Source: Sipunculus nudus
Lineage: Eukaryota > Annelida > Sipuncula > Golfingiida > Sipunculidae
Direction: 5' to 3'
Length of the DNA: 64,000 nt
NCBI GenBank assembly: GCA_026874595.1
Contig: CM049313.1
Coordinates: 53,645,659 to 53,709,658 of the forward strand
Part shown: positions 46,312-57,843 of the stretch, in pieces
Position numbering within the stretch: the stretch's first letter is position 1
Layout: each line of letters starts with the position of its first letter
The notes under the pieces: model-generated
What the model was told of the DNA's origin: nothing
Seen by the model: the letters and a program-made list of their open reading frames with translations, nothing else
Databases searched by the model: none
Translations under genes and position numbers: made by a program

Positions 46312-49300
46312 AACGTCACTAATACATCCTTCCTACATTGCATAGATAAACAGACGATGGCCACTGGAAATGATGCCATCGTTTTTTGCAGCTCTTTCTT
46401 ACATCGCCCCCAGCGTCGCAGATTGGATGTATTGTTTTAAACTTATTTAAGTTATCATAAATCATCACATTTCATCCCATGATAATAGCTTTTAAGTATC
46501 TTAAAAAAATAATTATGAAAGAAATGTCACCAAAAAAAAAATAACTGGACATGCAGGGCTTTTTGGAATATTGTAACTTTCCTGACATGGGTTCTGTACG
46601 GTTACTTAAGCCTGCCGCAACACTGTCGATTTTACTGCGACGCGATACGATGCCACAACAATCGCAAGGGGCACCAATTATAATCGCCGATAAATCGCTT
46701 GTTGGCGCACTTTGCAGTGTGACTTGCTTCTTGAGACTCGCAGACGATCGCTTGTGAGACTTGCGATTCCTTGCGATTATCAGTGTCTGAGTCTGCGACC
46801 AGCCGGCGACTAGTCGCAAAAATAGTTGGTAGCTAGAAAGTGACGTCTCGATCCTGTCTTCTTTTAATCTGGCCACCATACAAAGAAGACCATCCGACTT
46901 GCTCTCGTCAGACCAAATAACTCCTTTTTCCGTGGGGAAAAATAACCAGCTACTAGGCTGACAGTTATAGATGCTGTGAAAGTGTATACACATTTACGTT
47001 TTTCTATGGCTAATCAATAATTGTTTCTATCTTAGCCTACATATGTATGATTGGAATATACGTTACGAAATTATATGTAATTGTATTTTCCACCGTCTTT
47101 TGCAGGTTGTATACGCTTTTTGAATCGTCGAAAACGTCACTAATACATCCCTCCTACATTGCATGGTTAAACAGACGATGGCCACTGGAAATGATGCCAT
47201 CGTTTTTGCAGCTTTTCCTTAGATCGCCCCCAGCGTCGCAGAGTGGATGTATTGTTTTAAACTTATTTAAGTTATCATAAATCATCACATTACATCCCAT
47301 GATAGTAGCTTTTAAGTACCTTAAAAATAATTATGAATGAAATGTCGCAAAAAAAATAACTGGACATGCAGGGCTTTTTGAAACATTGTAACTTTCCTGA
47401 CATGGGTTCTGTACGGTTTACTTAAGCCTGCCGCAACACTGTCGATATTACTGCGACGCGATACGATGCCACTACAATCGCAAGGGGCACCAATTATAAT
47501 CGCCGATGAATCGCTAGTTGGCGCACTTTGCTGTGTGACTTGCTTCTTGAGACTGAGAGTCGCAGACGATCGCTTGTGAGACTTGCGATTCCTTGCAATT
47601 ATCAGTGTCTGAGTCTGCGACCAGTCGGCGACTAGTCGCAAAAATAGTTGGTAGCTAGAAAGGTGACGTCTCGATCCTGTCTTCTTTTAATCTGGCCACC
47701 ATACAAAGAAGACCATCCGACTTGCTCTCGTCAGACCAAATGATTCCTTTTTCCGTGGGAAAAAAATAACCAGCTACTAGGCTGACAGTTATAGATGGTG
47801 TGATAGTGTATACACATTTAAGTTTTTCTATGGCTAATCAATAATTGTATCTATCTTAGCCTACATATGTATGATTGGAATGTACGTTTGGAAATTATAT
47901 GTAATTGCATTTTCCACCGTCTTTTGCAGGTTGTATACGCTTTTTGAATCGTCGAAAACGTCACTAATACATCCCTCCAACATTGCATGGATAAACAGAC
48001 GATGGCCACTGGAAATGATGCCATCGTTTTTGCAGCTCTTTCTTACATCGCCCCCAGCGTCGCAGAGTGGATGTATTGTTTTAAACTTATTTAAGTTATC
48101 ATAAATCATCACATTACATCCCATGATAATAGTTTTTAAGTACCTTAAAAAAATTATGAATAAATGTCGCAAAAAAAAATAACTGGACATGCAGGGCCTT
48201 TTGGAACATTGTAACTTTCCTGACATGGGTTCTGTACGGTTTGCTTAAGCCTGCCGCAACACTGTCGATTTTACTGCGACGCGGTACGGTGCCACTACAA
48301 TCGCAAGGCGCACCAATTATAATCGCCGATGAATCGCTTGTTGGCGCACTTTGCTGTGTGACTTGCTACTTGAGACTGAGAGTCGCTGACGATCGCTTGT
48401 CAGACTTGCAATTGCTTGCGATTATCAGTGTCTGAGTCTGCGACCAGTCAGCGACTAGTCGCAAAAATAGTTGGTAGCTAGAAAGGTGACGTCGCCTGTC
48501 TTCTTTTTATCTGTTCACCATATAAAGAAGACCATCCGACTTGCTCTCGTCAGACCAAATAACTCCTTTTTCCGTGGGGTAAAATAACCAGCTACTAGGC
48601 AGTAATAGATGGTGTGATAGTGTATACACATTTAAGTTTTTCTATGGCTAATCAATAATTGTATCTATCTTAGCCTACATATGTATGATTGGAATATACG
48701 TTTGGAAATTATATGTAATTGCATTTTCCACCGTCATTTGCAGGTTGTATACGCTTTTTGAATCGTCGAAAACGTCACTAATACATCCCTCCAACATTGC
48801 ATGGATAAACAGACGATGGTCACTGGAAATGATGCCATCGTTTTTGCAGCTTTTCCTTAGATCGCCCCCAGCGTCGCAGAGTGGATGTATTGTTTTAAAC
48901 TTATTTAAGTTATCATAAATCATCACATTACATCCCATGATAATAGCTTTTAAGTACCTTAAAAAATAATTATGAAAGAAATGTCGCAAAAAAAAATAAC
49001 TGGACATGCAGGGCTTTTTGGAACATTGTAACTTTCCTGACATGGGTTCTGTACGGTTTGCTTGAGCCTGCCGCAACACTGTCGATTTTACTGCGACGCG
49101 ATACGGTGCCACTACAATCGCAAGGGGCACCAATTATATTCGCCGATGAATCGCTTGTTGGCGCACTTTGCTGTGTGACTTGCTACTTGAGACTGAGAGT
49201 CGCGGACGATCGCTTGTCAGACTTGCGATTCCTTGTGATTATCAGTGTCTGAGTCTGCGATCAGTCGGCCACTAGTCGCAAAAACAGTTGGTAGCTAGAA

Positions 49301-49386
49301 AGATGACGTCTCCTGTCTGTCTTCTTTCATACCTGCCTTTACCTAACCTTTGCAGGTTGTATACGCTTTTTGAATCGTCGAAAGCT
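46312..49386 (-). repeat. Fourfold tandem array, unit about 820 bp
   Basis: The phrase GTCACTAATACATCC starts units at about 46315, 47135, 47960 and 48774, giving periods of about 820, 824 and 815 bp. Unit junctions carry TTGCAGGTTGTATACGC and TTTTTGAATCGTCGAAA (near 47101, 47930, 48740 and 49353). The last unit is partial. Each unit contains the CCTGCCGCAACACTG end of the TTAA-type element and its TCGCA-rich subterminal region. A minus-strand frame (SGKLQCSKKPCMSSYFF onward) is open for 75-120 codons in several units and its homologue is open at 17041-17298. Units differ by frameshifting indels, so I do not call it a gene. Confidence 0.85.
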
Positions 49387-49681
49387 CTCACATCACGAGT
49401 CTGCGAATGGTCGCCGATTAGTCATACGATCGCCGACTGTCAGACAAAAATCGCAGCAAAACCGTCAGTTGGCGGCAGGCTTTACACCTCTAGAACTAAT
49501 TCAGCTCATACTACAAACAAATGGAACGGATATGGAAAATGCATGAGTGGAAAAGAATATTTTAAATTAAAACATTTAAACAAAAATATGTTAATGTTGT
49601 TCAAAATTATTGATTTATGCCTCTATATCCGTCCATACACGGAGGATTAAAATTGATTCTTTGCTACTATTGTATTGTCAA

Positions 49682-49682
<1 letters not shown>

Positions 49683-49714
<32 letters not shown>
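49683..49714. repeat. (ATT)n microsatellite
   Basis: Complement of the AAT array at 16131-16162 in the left arm. Confidence 0.88.
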
Positions 49715-49715
<1 letters not shown>

Positions 49716-50926
49716 ACACTGACAGGACTATAGTTACCTGCTAGGGCTGTTATAGCATTTAATAAGCAATAGTAAACAAAAATATGTTTCTTCTTTATTT
49801 TATACAGTGAACAACAAATATATGACAAAGAAATAGCACACAACTTTTTATATGAACTTTATGAAGAAATTAAAAACACAGGTTTATTTCAGTAGTTTAG
49901 AAACTTCAGAGAATATCTCAGGGAGGGGGGGGGTACGAGGTCAAGGTCGTCATTTTATTTTTAGCTCAGACCCGTCATAAACACGAACAATATCAGGATA
50001 AACACAAACTGTCTATATATGGTATAGAACTAACTTGACGTTGACGTGTAATCGGGGTTGTCATGACATCATCAAACCCGTCATTACTGACGCACTGACC
50101 TAACACTCAGATATCTTTGTGGTTTCACGCCGTGTATTCCTATCATTCAGATTATTAACATTGTCATTCAATTACTTGACTTTCTATTACTGAACTGACT
50201 TTCTAGTGTAGTTCATATGGATAAAGGGTCAAATGTTCTAAGATATAACACATATATATCAAATATATATATGATGATGTTCGATCCTGATGCTGTTAAG
50301 ACGAATGTAGTTGCTGACAGGGTCAGAAGGATGAGAGGTGTACAGAGCTTTGTCAGTGTGGCACCGGATCTGAAAAATATAGCATTAGAATATGACAAAC
50401 AAATGCCGTTGCGGCGTTTTCCTTTAAGCCGTTTTGAAGCGCCTATGTAAAATCACTCATAACGTTAAAATCAGAAGTGTCACACATACAAACACAACAA
50501 CAACGACCGCAATACAACCATCCACACAAACACATACACACACACACATATATATATTTATTTTTTCGAATCAAGATGGTTGAGAAACAGTGTTATTAAT
50601 AACATACGAAGTAACGGAGAAATATTGTGTTGTCAAATTCAATTTAAACAGATTTTTGTGTTGAGAATGTTCGGCATTTATGACACCAATAAATAATACG
50701 CATATGTGATACATAACAGTATCACCCACGCGCCATATCGACTTATATGGACGTTAAGTTCAGCAGTCATCAACTGTTGGTCACTGAGCATTATACACGA
50801 GATCAAAAGAAAAATTTAAAACAAATAATATAAGGCGGGATGGAAAAAAAGGGGGAAAATGGTATTTCAGGTACAGGCAAAATCAACAAAGCTTGTTCTA
50901 CTGAAGACTTCGTGACTACAATTATC

Positions 50927-52210
50927 CGTGTATATGTTGGAGCCTGTTTGCGGATCTGGCCCATCTGCCGATGGGCTTGGCCCATATGAGGATCCGTTAT
51001 TGGGCTGCCCATCTGCAGATTGGCAGCCCAATAACGGATTTGATACCATGCACTTTCTAGCCCATCTGCAGATGGACTTGGCCCAATAACCGATTTTAGT
51101 TTTTGTAAGTAATAATATATTATTTTATTATCTTGATGACTTTTGTACCCAGACAAAAATTTCTCAGAACTTAAATGTGTTTATTGAAACATCAGTCACT
51201 ATCACAAACTTCGTTTTGTTGGATACAATAAAAAGATCTCTCAAACAAGCAATCATCACGATTTTTAATATTTAAATGTTTTAACATATAAAAAATATAA
51301 ATATATATAAATATAAGATTTAAATGGTGACAAGACTCCTTCTAAACAATTTCGGATAAATATAATTATACTCAGAAGATAAATAATGAAGATATAAATT
51401 TTATACGGTAAAACTATCCAAATTCAAAGTTAATACTTGCATATTATTAATTTCGGTCTGTGTAGGACACTGTTATCGAATAAAATTTTAGCTCAGCTTA
51501 CTAGGAACTATTCCAAACTTATTTATGGACCCTGTTTAGATACGGGATAATAAACATATATGTAAAATAAATCTGTATTATATAAATTGAATGATTTATG
51601 ATCATAATAAGGTGGTTTAAATGGCACACTATTTTGATAGGGTTATACCTTTTTTGTCTAAAAGGCCATATATTATTTCATGTCATATAACCGGGTGTAC
51701 TTGCATGGGTACGTATACAGGCGGTGGCGGAGGCGTGTGCTCTGTGAGTGCTTTCTAGTTTATTTGGTCGTCACTAACACTATAAATACACTTAAGGGTA
51801 AACGCCAACTTAATATCGGATACACCTTACATGATAAATGAAACACCTACATGGGCAAAGGTCTTTCGATATCCTGCATGGTCCACCTCCCTCTCGAGGA
51901 AGTTCTTGGCGACGTCAAACAGACTATCAACAGGGACTACCCGTAGATACTTGCTGACCTCTTCTACTGGTTTGGCTTTAGAGGGAATAACAAATGTGTT
52001 GGACACCCCGAGAGTAGGCAAATCCATAATTTTGAATCCTTTATCGGTTATATGGCCAAGCCCATCTGAAGATGGACCAAATAGTGCGTGGTATCAAATC
52101 CGTTATTGGGCTGCCCATCTGCAGATGGGAAGCCCAATAACGGATCCTCATATGGACCAAGCCCATCGGCAGATGGGCCAGATCCGCTAACGGGCTCCAA
52201 CATATACACG
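50927..52210. mobile_element. Foldback-type DNA element with nested palindromic ends
   Basis: Inverted ends of about 170 bp (50927-51095 and 52037-52210) are highly similar over their whole length. Inside each end are smaller palindromes: GCCCATCTGCAGATGGGC-type words occur twice, and CCGTTATTGGGCTGCC pairs with GGCAGCCCAATAACGG across a 12-base loop. The interior (about 940 bp) is AT-rich with one coding-like frame at 51827-52027. The left arm at about 14.82 kb has no insertion. No transposase is visible, and the superfamily is not assigned. Confidence 0.75.
51827..52027 (-). CDS. Coding-like fragment inside the foldback element, function unknown
   Basis: A 66-codon frame from ATG (MDLPTLGVSNTFVIPSKAKP) to TAA. 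It has balanced amino-acid composition and GC-richer third positions than its AT-rich surroundings, unlike chance frames in this window. Just before the TAA, T/GTAAGG is a strong splice-donor match, so it may be one captured exon rather than a complete gene. I do not recognise the family. It could also be chance. Confidence 0.35.
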   Translation of the reverse strand: MDLPTLGVSNTFVIPSKAKPVEEVSKYLRVVPVDSLFDVAKNFLEREVDHAGYRKTFAHVGVSFIM

Positions 52211-52868
52211 ACTCAATAGCACTTTACTATTGGCGGGTTTGCCTAACTTGAGATGTGATGTAAGCGAAGATTGCATCGCAGTGGTCTTCAGTCTTGTTGC
52301 ATTGATATCGGGGTAAACCGCACAAATACTTAACATTAGGCTACGAATGATGAATTAAGACGAAAGCGTACATGTAAACTAACAACTAAAACTGTACTTC
52401 GTCTCATGGTAGCGAGTCATTTCGTGTATATATCGCGTACAGTCTAGTAACCGTGTGGGTCATACTTGTATTCATGCGGTCAGAAATTCAAGAAACATGC
52501 AGAGGGATTAACCAATATGCTGAGTTAAAACGGAATTGTTCTTGCTCATGGTAGGTTTTGTCAGAAATACACGTAAAAGCTAAGAATTGGTCTGGTTTAT
52601 GTCAACTGACATCGTATTTGTAGGCCATGAGACCTTGTAAAAAAGATGAAAATATTTGCATCCTCATGAAACCTTAAAGTGCATTCCTCACTGAAGGATG
52701 TAAAGGCACTCTGACAGCCATAACGCTGTTCGTAGCCTTTCTAAGAGGGCCGAAATGTACTCAGTGAATTTAGGTGAATTATAAGTAAACATAGTGTTAT
52801 ACCGAAAGTTCAGGGAACAGGGAAGATCAGAAAACAAGCACGACAGAGTTATGCATCGTAGTTTTTAC

Positions 52869-53056
52869 CTTGGGGTTGAAATGTCACTTGTGGAGTCTCC
52901 AGTACTGACCAAATCCTTCGAGTTGGTAGATGTTGACTCGGACACCCCTGGACTCGGCGGGCCGCTAGGAGTGACGTCACCTGGATTCGGGGTTGGGTGG
53001 TGGTGGTGGTGCCTGTCGAGGTCGTGGGTTCACTTGTGGAAGTACTCCCTGTCACA
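52869..53056 (-). pseudogene. Mucin-like Thr/Ser-rich exon, frameshifted paralogue
   Basis: Paralogue of 35056-35283 by shared upstream intron words (ACCTGTTTTGC, GGGGCCTTAT), acceptor position and AAG/GTA donor. The first part encodes GSTSTSEPTTSTGTTTTT. After the ACC run at about 52991-53007 the Ser/Thr/Pro-rich reading (GDVTPSGPPSPGVSES) continues one frame over. Length 188 nt is one short of a multiple of three, so one base is missing relative to a symmetric phase 2-2 exon. It is either a true lesion or an assembly error in the repetitive ACC/CCC tract. Confidence 0.5.
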
Positions 53057-53065
53057 CTGTGTATT

Positions 53066-53290
53066 AATAAGGCCCCGTATCCTGCTTGAATTACATGCAA
53101 AACAGGTAACACAATCACTATATGTCCTTGTTCCTGTTATATTGGTCAAAAATTAATTACACTTTTTAAAAAAATTAAAAACACTAAAGAAAATAAGGCC
53201 CCTGAATGAATCACGAGCAAAACAAGCACGACACAATCCCTGTATGTGCTGGTTCGTGTTCATATTTATAACATAAATAATTACACTTTT
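53066..53290 (-). repeat. Local 125-bp duplication in the intron next to the mucin-like exon
   Basis: AATAAGGCCCC...GCAAAACA...CACAATC...TATGT...TGGTTC or near words occur at about 53066-53140 and again at about 53191-53262. Confidence 0.55.
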
Positions 53291-54795
53291 AATACACAAA
53301 ATTCTAAAAACAAGAATCATTACATACTGTATTATATTTATTTATAGTTGTATATTTTACATGTTAACATTTTTAAAAGTATTAACATTCATATAAACAT
53401 GTTAATTAATAATATTTCTTTAATAGGCACCAAAGTGTCTAACAAGTCAACCTTGATACCTTATATTGTTTAATTTTGAATGTTTATTATTCTCACTTTC
53501 GAAAATAATATTTATAATATTTTATACTCCTTTTAGTAACGACCTTTACTCTTTATAAATGGTAAACTTACTTGAAAATTTATATTAAAAAATGCTAAAA
53601 AATATATATATAAAACAAAATTTGTTACCTAACAAAAAGGCCATGAAAATCTTAGACGAATTCATGTCTGTGTGAGGAACAGCCATTGATGGAACAGCAT
53701 GGACACCTGGACTGTTGATGGAACCGCCGATTTGACTTCTGAGAGCTAGTTAAAACGTTCTGGGCTTAAATACCAGAAGGTCAATGTCATGAAAACGCAG
53801 TCGCAGTTTGGTGTTGTTTTTGTGTTACCACGGTGTTATAATATTGATCTTTGTATATCAGCTCGCGCATGATCATGTATTACATGTTTAATTTAACTGC
53901 ATGAGGAAGTTTAAGCCATGTTTGCACAGTTGTACTTGAGATTTGTTTAAGTCACGCGGCAATCGCGAACACTAGTATACAAGTGATATTTGTTACCTAG
54001 AGTATATACCCTCACTTCCACGCATTGCAATTAAGTATAAATTTCGGTTGAATTTGTTACTTTGCTGGGTCATTTCCTTATTAGCATTATTTATCTTGCA
54101 TAGACATAGCTTTTTTTTCTCACGATACGCTCTATCTGTTTATTATTTACTGAATACTTGGGATGGTCCGGCAGCTCGGTTCGTTGCGCATTCCGACAGC
54201 TATGACGTGACAATGCCCCAGCTATAATTATGCACAAAGGTGTTTGTTTTTCTGAAGCGTTATTGCGTGTGCCATGGCAGTTGGACTTGGCAACGGGCCG
54301 GTTTGCCATCCTGAACCAAAATATATTATTTGGTAATAGAGGAGGCATATCGTCTGTAATGTTTTACGTACATGCCAGATTACTAACCCATAGATGTAAA
54401 TGTATATTATTATAACAATGCGTGCGTCTGTAAAAAACTGATATGACATACGGTTAAAAATATTACTTTACCTATTTCTTTTTCAGAAGAATTGTTTTTG
54501 TTCTCTTCACACTTTGAAGGGCAATTTGATTATGTCGGCTTCTTTTTAGTCAAGTTAGGTCAAGAGCTGTTTAATAGAAGGATGCAATAGGCGATATGTT
54601 TTGTCAATATATGTGGTTCAGTAATATGCAGACCTACCACCCGTGTTGACAGCTGGGAAATATGATACTATAAAGACAGATGGGTGCGGCTTAAAGTCTT
54701 AAATTTAGAAAGAGTTGAGTTACTGTTCATCAGAATAGGTTGTCTGGATTTTATCTGTGCAATTAAAATTGAAAACCCAAAGAACTTGCTCGGAA

Positions 54796-57119
54796 AGTAT
54801 TGATTTCAAAGGTTATTGATCTGGTCCCAATTGCACTGAAATACTCACACTGCGATGTATTTCCATGTACTTACTTCATTGAAACACGACTCCATGTCAA
54901 CAAAGTATATAAAACATGGGTTAAAGTACACTCTTTATGCAGTTGTCATGTTATTTGCGTCCCTCCAGTTTACCACTCTTTTCTTCTGCACTGTATGCTG
55001 GGTATGGCCACCAGGGAGGTTGGCACAGGGCTGTAGAAAGCAGTGGTCAATTGAAATGTTCTTAAATGAATGCAGCCAGAACTCTTCGGAAGGAGTGTAC
55101 AGTTAAATCACCATTTTCTGTTATAACAATTATCAGTAACCCACTGATTTACATAGAACGTCAATACCTACCTATTCCAGGTTTTACTCGACAGAAATAA
55201 AAATTAACTACTTTTCCATTGAACAATGGGTCTAAGCCATGACCACATAACTCGCAGCCATACCTACTAACTGTATTTAAACAGACGTGTATACATATCT
55301 GAGCCCTTGCATGATAAAAATAAAATATTATCTGTCCATTATGTTATTAGTTACTATTCATATTGCTTTACCTATCATGTAAATATATCGTGGCCACAAC
55401 TTACCCCAATCAGAGCTAAATTCGATGAATTAAGCTCTTCATATATACACGACTTAAACGCTTCCGATATTAGCCCCTATATAAATTATGACATAAGCCA
55501 AGTGAAAGATTGAAATAAACTTAGCTTTACAAAAAAAAATAAATTTGGTTTTGCTTCATTTCGCCATACGGGAGCACAAAAAGACTCATGACATTTCATT
55601 TATAACATATAATAACAATAATTATTTTTACTCATATCATATGCGAAGTTGATCTAACAGAAGGGGGGGGGGGACCTTTCCTCTTTAACATTTTCAAGTG
55701 TTGCCATGCATGTACATGCATACCAATTCACCACAACCCCAGGCTGCCCTGCCTGACCACCCCCCCCCCCCCCCCCACCCTTTTCTAAATGTTTCTGAAT
55801 GTTCAGACAAAAAAGATCATTATCCTGGGTATATTTATAAATTAATATATATATAAAATAAAAATTGGTTTGAGCTTTAATAAATAATCAGTTTTGCACT
55901 TTAAATCTTGCGGTGCATTAAAGTAAATGTAAATTAGAAAATTTGGTCATCGATCTATCCACTTAAGAAATTGACTGAGTGCAGTTAAAGTTCGAAAGAA
56001 CAGTGTGAACATGGAAAATCAATAAGTTTTATTGACACATGATGTGTTAGTATTTTGTTTCAAATCTATAAGATCTAAGTGTAACAAGTGATCTTGAGCC
56101 GAGCATCCTGAACCTTAAATCTTTATATCTGCATGTTGGCACTAGGCCAGGAGAGTTGGTGTCTCATGCACCAGGCGCGTCAATTTAACCTAGCATTTAA
56201 TTTGTTAACTTGATTTTCCGTAGAAATGTTTCAGTCTTGACCTCCAGGTGCTCGGACATTTCTTTCAGAAAGTGAATAAAATTTGGATACAATTTAGGTG
56301 TGTTATAATATGCTTTCACCATGTTTAGCAAGTCCAGTGGTCTTATGATAATTGTTATCTAACAATATACAATGAAAAGATTAAATAATTGCCCCCCCCC
56401 CACACACTTATTTCTGAAAAACAATATTGCTCGTCTGTTTTCTTTTGGCCTTACGTGATGTTCTTTGGAACGTATGAACTAATTCGCAATATTTTGGGAA
56501 ACTACATCTTATCTGCACTTGATCTTTAACAAACTTCAAACGAAGGCTCCCCTGCTCTTTCTCTGTTGGATTTTCTTTGTTACTTAGGTAAAACAAACAC
56601 TGATGATTGGTTCATTGTTTGTTCACCGTATGGAGCCGTGCTGATGTACATGATATCACATCAATAAAAGCTCTTGGCAAATAATTGAATTACAAAACAT
56701 TCTCATTCCCCAATGTGCACGTTTCAGGGTGTCGTGGGGAAAACAATGGCCATGGCAGGCTCAGTATGTTTTACAGTATTATTTCATTGTCTCTCGGGCA
56801 TGTCCATTCTTGCGGTTTTTATTGTTTTTTTTTCTATGCCAAAAGTTTAGAAGTTGAGTTTAAGACTGATAGTGCCAAACCTTGGATGGGATATTTAACT
56901 TATATCATAATAAACAGACTCTGCAAACAGGTATCTTCTAAACTTCTAAATTAATTTTAATAGACACAGCAATCAGGTGACACCTCCAAAAAGTACCGCA
57001 GTCTGTATGCTATACTTAAACTTCAAAATTTGATCTTAAATTGACATCTGATAATAACCTGCAAGACTTATTGACAGAACGCCAAAAAATACACAATATA
57101 TAAATCTGCCAGACATATA
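54796..57119. other. Intergenic AT-rich DNA
   Basis: No supported exon or element. Contains poly-G (55663) and poly-C (55759-55777) runs. 56918-56966 is the source-like copy of a 49-bp segment that reappears at 57564. Confidence 0.5.
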
Positions 57120-57350
57120 TGTAACACGGGGAAATTAACCCCCATGTTTTTTTTTTTCATTTTGTCGGTCAATCCGGAGTGACACTCGAGTAAAGTCCCC
57201 CCTTCCCTTGCGTAGTATGGCCTGCATACGTGGCCGGCGATAATCCTGGGAGAAAGAATACGATGTTTTGTCGGACCGGTTTTGGGGTGGTTTGGGCAAT
57301 GAGGCGTGACAGCTCCGGAACGTCCACGAGGTCTCGGAACTGTCACGTCA

Positions 57351-57405
57351 GTCCAGCCTTGCTCCTCTTGTTGGCAACAAGCTGACCACGGTCTTTCTTC
57401 TTCAG
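57351..57405 (+). repeat. 55-bp exact direct repeat, copy 1, ending CAG before GTAGG
   Basis: Starts GTCCAGCCTTGCTCC and ends TTTCTTCTTCAG. It is identical to 59801-59855. Copy 1 is followed by a splice-donor-like GTAGGA, and copy 2 is itself a splice-acceptor-like sequence. Confidence 0.9.
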
Positions 57406-57539
57406 GTAGGAACCGTATATTATTGCCCGATACCCTAAAGTGAAGGAATAATTATTATTAATGAATGTTTCAAGGCCTAGAATGTCGGTTTAATACCAAT
57501 ATATTGGTTTCGCATTTCTTGTATGGTTAAGAATACAGA

Positions 57540-57644
57540 GAATATGTCAGTTTTTCCCAGGTGACTCTGCAAACAGGTATCTTCTAAACTTCTAAATTAA
57601 TTTTAATAGACATATATATAGAATATGTCAGTTTTTCCCAGGTG
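57540..57644 (+). repeat. 24-bp direct repeat flanking a 57-bp copied insert
   Basis: GAATATGTCAGTTTTTCC plus CAGGTG occurs at 57540-57563 and 57621-57644. Between them 49 of 57 bases are an exact copy of 56918-56966 located about 650 bp upstream, followed by TATATATA. Confidence 0.85.
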
Positions 57645-57812
57645 TATCCTATTTATTTTTTAAGAAATAGAACAGTCAGTTATCTCGTGCAGGCATCTCG
57701 TATATTGCGCCCATTTATATGTTGGGTTAACTGCAAGGGTTTAGTATAAATTTCCCAGTCTATTTTACTTAAAAATCGGCCACTTTAATAGGCTGGTAAG
57801 CACGTGTCTCTC

Positions 57813-57843
57813 TCTCTCTCCCCCCCCCCCCCCCCCCCCCCCG
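57813..57843. repeat. (CT)n and poly-C run
   Basis: TCTCTC units followed by more than 20 C. Confidence 0.88.

Larger units (their letters stand above)
44010..54795 (-). repeat. Right arm of the large inverted duplication
   Basis: Reverse-complement partner of 13665-18905. It is expanded by a solo LTR (44098-44975), a fourfold tandem array (46312-49386), a foldback element (50927-52210) and about 1.35 kb at 52.45-53.80 kb that includes the mucin-like exon. Outside these, homology is collinear. Sequence beyond 54795 and before 44010 shows no match to the left-arm flanks. Confidence 0.85.

Noticed and set aside
48675-49133. Minus-strand frame of 152 codons repeated in the tandem units
   Set aside because: Units carry different indels and the frame shifts between them. 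It begins in transposon-end sequence and has no recognisable domain.
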